Shown piece after piece: positions 61,433 through 64,000 of a DNA stretch of 64,000 nt. The translations under genes and the position numbers were made by a program. The stretch covers positions 2,294,001 through 2,358,000 of the forward strand of contig NZ_CP054143.1 of assembly GCF_013284055.1 (NCBI RefSeq), in the 5' to 3' direction. The notes below the pieces were generated by a model. That model was not told the DNA's origin. It did no database searches and saw nothing but the letters and a program-made list of their open reading frames with translations. Position 1 is the stretch's first letter, and every line of letters starts with the position of its first letter. The DNA is from Deefgea piscis. GTDB taxonomy: Bacteria; Pseudomonadota; Gammaproteobacteria; Burkholderiales; Chitinibacteraceae.

Positions 61433-64000
61433 TTAGCGCGGATGACTCGGCAGTAGGACGGTAAATATCGCGCCGCCTTGTGGGTGATTGCTCGCGATAA
61501 TTTGCCCTTCATGGTCGCTAATGATTTGTCGACTAATTGCCAGACCCAGTCCAGTACCGCTGCCATTGCGAGCGCGGCTACTTTGGATGAATTTATCAAA
61601 GATATATTCTAGCTCATCGTCAGGTACGCCCGGACCATGATCACGAACGCTGACGCCGATGGCCGGTTGATCTGGTTCTAGCTGCGCATTGGCAATAAAG
61701 TGAATTTCAATTTCGCCACCGTGCGGACTAAATTTGATGGCATTGGACAATAAATTGACCAGCACTTGAGTCAGGCGTGCTTTATCAAAATGGGCGCTGG
61801 CTTCGATTTCGCCATCTTGAATATGCAGTTGTAATTGTTTGCTGCTAATGAGTGAACTAATTTCAGCGCACGCCATTCGTACAATCATTTGTAAACTATG
61901 CACGCCTTTGTCATAAGTCATTTTATTGGCTTCAAGTCGCGACATATCGAGTAGGTCATTCAATAGGACTAATAGTCGTTTTCCTGAGGCATTAATGCGT
62001 TCAAAGTAACGATTTAAATTGAGATTTTCGCTGTGATTTTGGTTTTGTGTTTTGCCTAAGCCCATTTCAGAGAAAGACAAAATCGCATGCATTGGCGTGC
62101 GTAATTCATGTGACATATTGGCAAGGAAAGAAGACTTGGCAAAGTTGGCACTTTCGGCCGCTTCTTTCGCTTCAACTAAGTGCGTTTCGATTTTCTTTAA
62201 AACGGTAATGTCGGTAAAGAAGGCATAGGCATATTCAATCGATTTTTGCTCATCAAGCACCACCCCACTATTAATCAGGAATGGGTGTGCAATCCCTTCG
62301 TGATTGAGTAGCTCTAAATCAATCGGCGCTTGGTGTTTATCAATTAAGTTGGCCAATTGATCTGGGAAGAATTTTTTAGCATTTTCACCCCATAAGTCAT
62401 TCGGGTGTCGGCCAATGAGGTTTTTACGGCTAAAACCGAGCAAGCGAGTAAATGAGTGATTAACGTCGCAGATGCGATGGCCAGCATCAATGAGTAAGAA
62501 GCCGTCTGCAGTTTGATCAATAATGGTGCGATTAAGACGTTCTGATTGACGCATCGCTTGGGCGGCAATCCGTTGCGAGGTGATGTCTTCAATCACCGCG
62601 ATCAACCCTTTGGACATATCGCCAGGCACCAAGGCTTTGGCGTAAACCATCGCCCAAAATGGCGTATGGTCACGGCGATACAGCTCAGTTTCTCCGCGAA
62701 ATACGCCACCACTGGCAATTTTGCTCCAAATCAGTTGATTGGCTTCGCTAAATTGTTCGGTAGATGAAAAAATATTGTGGGTCGGTGACCCAATAATATC
62801 ACTGGCGGCATAGGCAAACAGGAGCTCAAAAGCGGGGTTGACCAAGCGAATGGTACCGCGCATGGATAGCATGATGGCGAGCGGGCTGGCGTCGAGTACG
62901 GTGCGGATTTCTGCCGTGCGCTCCATGACCATTTCTTGCAAATGATCGCGGTGGCGGCGTAATTCTTGCTCGGCTTCGCGTCGTGCAGAAATATCACGTG
63001 CGTTGCAGCAGATATACGATTGTTTTTGAAATTGAATGAGCGATAAAGTAATTTCCATTGGGGTGATTTTGCCCAATGAATTTTTAAGCAGGCCTTCAAA
63101 GTTAATCGTGTTGTTGTCGTGTAGTTGCGATAAAAATTGTCGCCAATCCGCTTCGGAAATTTCGGTAAACAAATCGTTAAAATTGAGTGAGCTGAGTTCA
63201 TCACTGCGATAAGCGGAATGTTTGGTGAGGCTTTTATTGGCGTAGTAAATTCGACCCGATTCATTACACCAAAAAGTCATGTCCGGTGATTCATCAACCG
63301 TAAATTGCGTTAAATACAGGCGAGCTTCAATTTGTTCTGCCCGTTTGATTTGTCGCATTAAAATGTAAGTCAAAATAGAAATGACCAGCATCAATAAGGC
63401 GGCCAACGCCGTGCGGATATAAGTTTGGGTTTTAAAGTGAGCTAAAATAAGATCAACATTAAAAGACAGGCGAATGATGAGTGGATTGTCGCTTTGATTG
63501 ACAATAAAGGTGATCAGTTTTTCACCATTGTCATCTTTGATATAAGTACTGCTGCGCTTAAGACGTAATTGCTCAAAAAGTAGCGGGTCGTCGTTGCGAA
63601 TATTTTTATTTAAGGCGCTTTCATCAAATGGATAATTAATTAAAACGACGCCATCGCTACGCAATAATTGGATTTGCATTCCTTTGGGGAGTTGCAAAGA
63701 ATCATAAAATTTAAGGAAGTAAGCCGGCTCCATTCCCGACAGGAGTACACCACCAAATTCACCATTGGGTAAATTAACGCGACGAGTTAAGGGGAGTAAC
63801 CATTTGCCATCCGTTCTCGATAAAATAGGCTCGCTGATATAGGGGCGAATTGAATCAAAGTCACGGTGGTAATTAAAATAAACACGGTCGGCCAGTGATA
63901 TTTTTCGCGCTGGATATTCTAGACCATGACTATGCAATATACCGGTCGGACCGATGGTGATAATGCCGCGTATTTGTGGCGTTAAACGGACTTTATCTTT
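61433..64000 (-). CDS. Membrane sensor histidine kinase, N-terminus beyond the window
   Basis: The open frame reaches base 64000 without a start, so the N-terminus is missing. Visible parts, in order: the end of a periplasmic dCache-like sensor domain (VYFNYHRDF, then [19 protein letters not shown]), a transmembrane helix ([19 protein letters not shown]), a linker, three PAS domains, HisKA with [15 protein letters not shown], and HATPase with [14 protein letters not shown] and GTGLGLAIS. It lacks a receiver domain at its end. No response regulator is seen beside it, so its partner is unknown. Confidence 0.92.
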   Translation of the reverse strand, partial: KDKVRLTPQIRGIITIGPTGILHSHGLEYPARKISLADRVYFNYHRDFDSIRPYISEPILSRTDGKWLLPLTRRVNLPNGEFGGVLLSGMEPAYFLKFYDSLQLPKGMQIQLLRSDGVVLINYPFDESALNKNIRNDDPLLFEQLRLKRSSTYIKDDNGEKLITFIVNQSDNPLIIRLSFNVDLILAHFKTQTYIRTALAALLMLVISILTYILMRQIKRAEQIEARLYLTQFTVDESPDMTFWCNESGRIYYANKSLTKHSAYRSDELSSLNFNDLFTEISEADWRQFLSQLHDNNTINFEGLLKNSLGKITPMEITLSLIQFQKQSYICCNARDISARREAEQELRRHRDHLQEMVMERTAEIRTVLDASPLAIMLSMRGTIRLVNPAFELLFAYAASDIIGSPTHNIFSSTEQFSEANQLIWSKIASGGVFRGETELYRRDHTPFWAMVYAKALVPGDMSKGLIAVIEDITSQRIAAQAMRQSERLNRTIIDQTADGFLLIDAGHRICDVNHSFTRLLGFSRKNLIGRHPNDLWGENAKKFFPDQLANLIDKHQAPIDLELLNHEGIAHPFLINSGVVLDEQKSIEYAYAFFTDITVLKKIETHLVEAKEAAESANFAKSSFLANMSHELRTPMHAILSFSEMGLGKTQNQNHSENLNLNRYFERINASGKRLLVLLNDLLDMSRLEANKMTYDKGVHSLQMIVRMACAEISSLISSKQLQLHIQDGEIEASAHFDKARLTQVLVNLLSNAIKFSPHGGEIEIHFIANAQLEPDQPAIGVSVRDHGPGVPDDELEYIFDKFIQSSRARNGSGTGLGLAISRQIISDHEGQIIASNHPQGGAIFTVLLPSHPR

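Noticed and set aside
1-64000. CRISPR arrays, prophage, insertion sequences, rRNA and tRNA
   Set aside because: No regularly spaced direct repeats, transposase or integrase genes, phage structural genes or RNA gene signatures were found anywhere in the window.

Overview
This 64 kb window looks like a chromosomal segment of a Gram-negative betaproteobacterium, most likely order Neisseriales (a Chitinibacteraceae/Chromobacteriaceae-type genome of roughly 48% GC by eye). That placement is inference from gene content: lptD-surA-pdxA beside rsmA, the amgK/murU peptidoglycan recycling pair, class I phaC with a PhaM-like protein, a malic enzyme fused to a phosphotransacetylase-like domain, and a pyrB gene followed by a degenerate pyrC. 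I see no prophage, insertion sequence, CRISPR array, rRNA or tRNA. Most genes are core housekeeping, interleaved with many signalling genes.

Layout. 0-7 kb: a partial htpX, fmt and def on the minus strand, diverging from lysM-dprA-smg-topA. 7-14 kb: a GAF/PAS/GGDEF/EAL protein, then a polar amino-acid ABC importer (gltIJKL type) with two ATPase paralogues. 14-21 kb: rsmA, pdxA, surA and lptD facing amgK-murU. 21-26 kb: phaC, tkt and a copper chaperone. 26-34 kb: a cheY-cheC-GGDEF mini-operon, tonB, arfB, several small proteins including a possible CheZ-like phosphatase, an MFS exporter and fba. 34-41 kb: a stressosome locus (globin-type RsbR, RsbS, RsbT, RsbX) continuing into a hybrid histidine kinase and an HD-GYP response regulator. 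41-46 kb: photolyase and a GntR-controlled ABC transporter. 46-53 kb: algH-ruvX-pyrB-pyrC', mltA, a PhaM-like protein and maeB. 53-64 kb: an orphan receiver protein, trpS behind a classical Trp-codon attenuator, an MscS-family channel, a Met-rich DUF4396-type protein, prfC and a truncated sensor kinase.

Main points of interest. (1) The trpS leader encodes a 15-17 residue peptide with tandem Trp codons next to mutually exclusive hairpins and a terminator, so trpS should be controlled by ribosome-mediated attenuation. (2) The stressosome has no sigma-B partner-switching genes nearby. It seems wired instead to a phosphorelay kinase and a c-di-GMP phosphodiesterase, with RsbR carrying a haem-globin sensor. 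Its RsbS has Gly-Glu where the phosphoacceptor Ser is expected. (3) A 192-residue orphan protein has a CheZ-like D-x-x-x-Q motif and a CheZ-like acidic/aromatic C-terminal tail, and a distant receiver protein has a similar tail. (4) Two intergenic repeat families are visible: a ~51-bp palindrome bounded by GGGGTAT/ATACCCC and a CCACAGAGGC-type palindrome on both sides of pyrB. C-di-GMP and CheY-like signalling recur: three c-di-GMP enzymes, four receiver-containing proteins and two large kinases in 64 kb.
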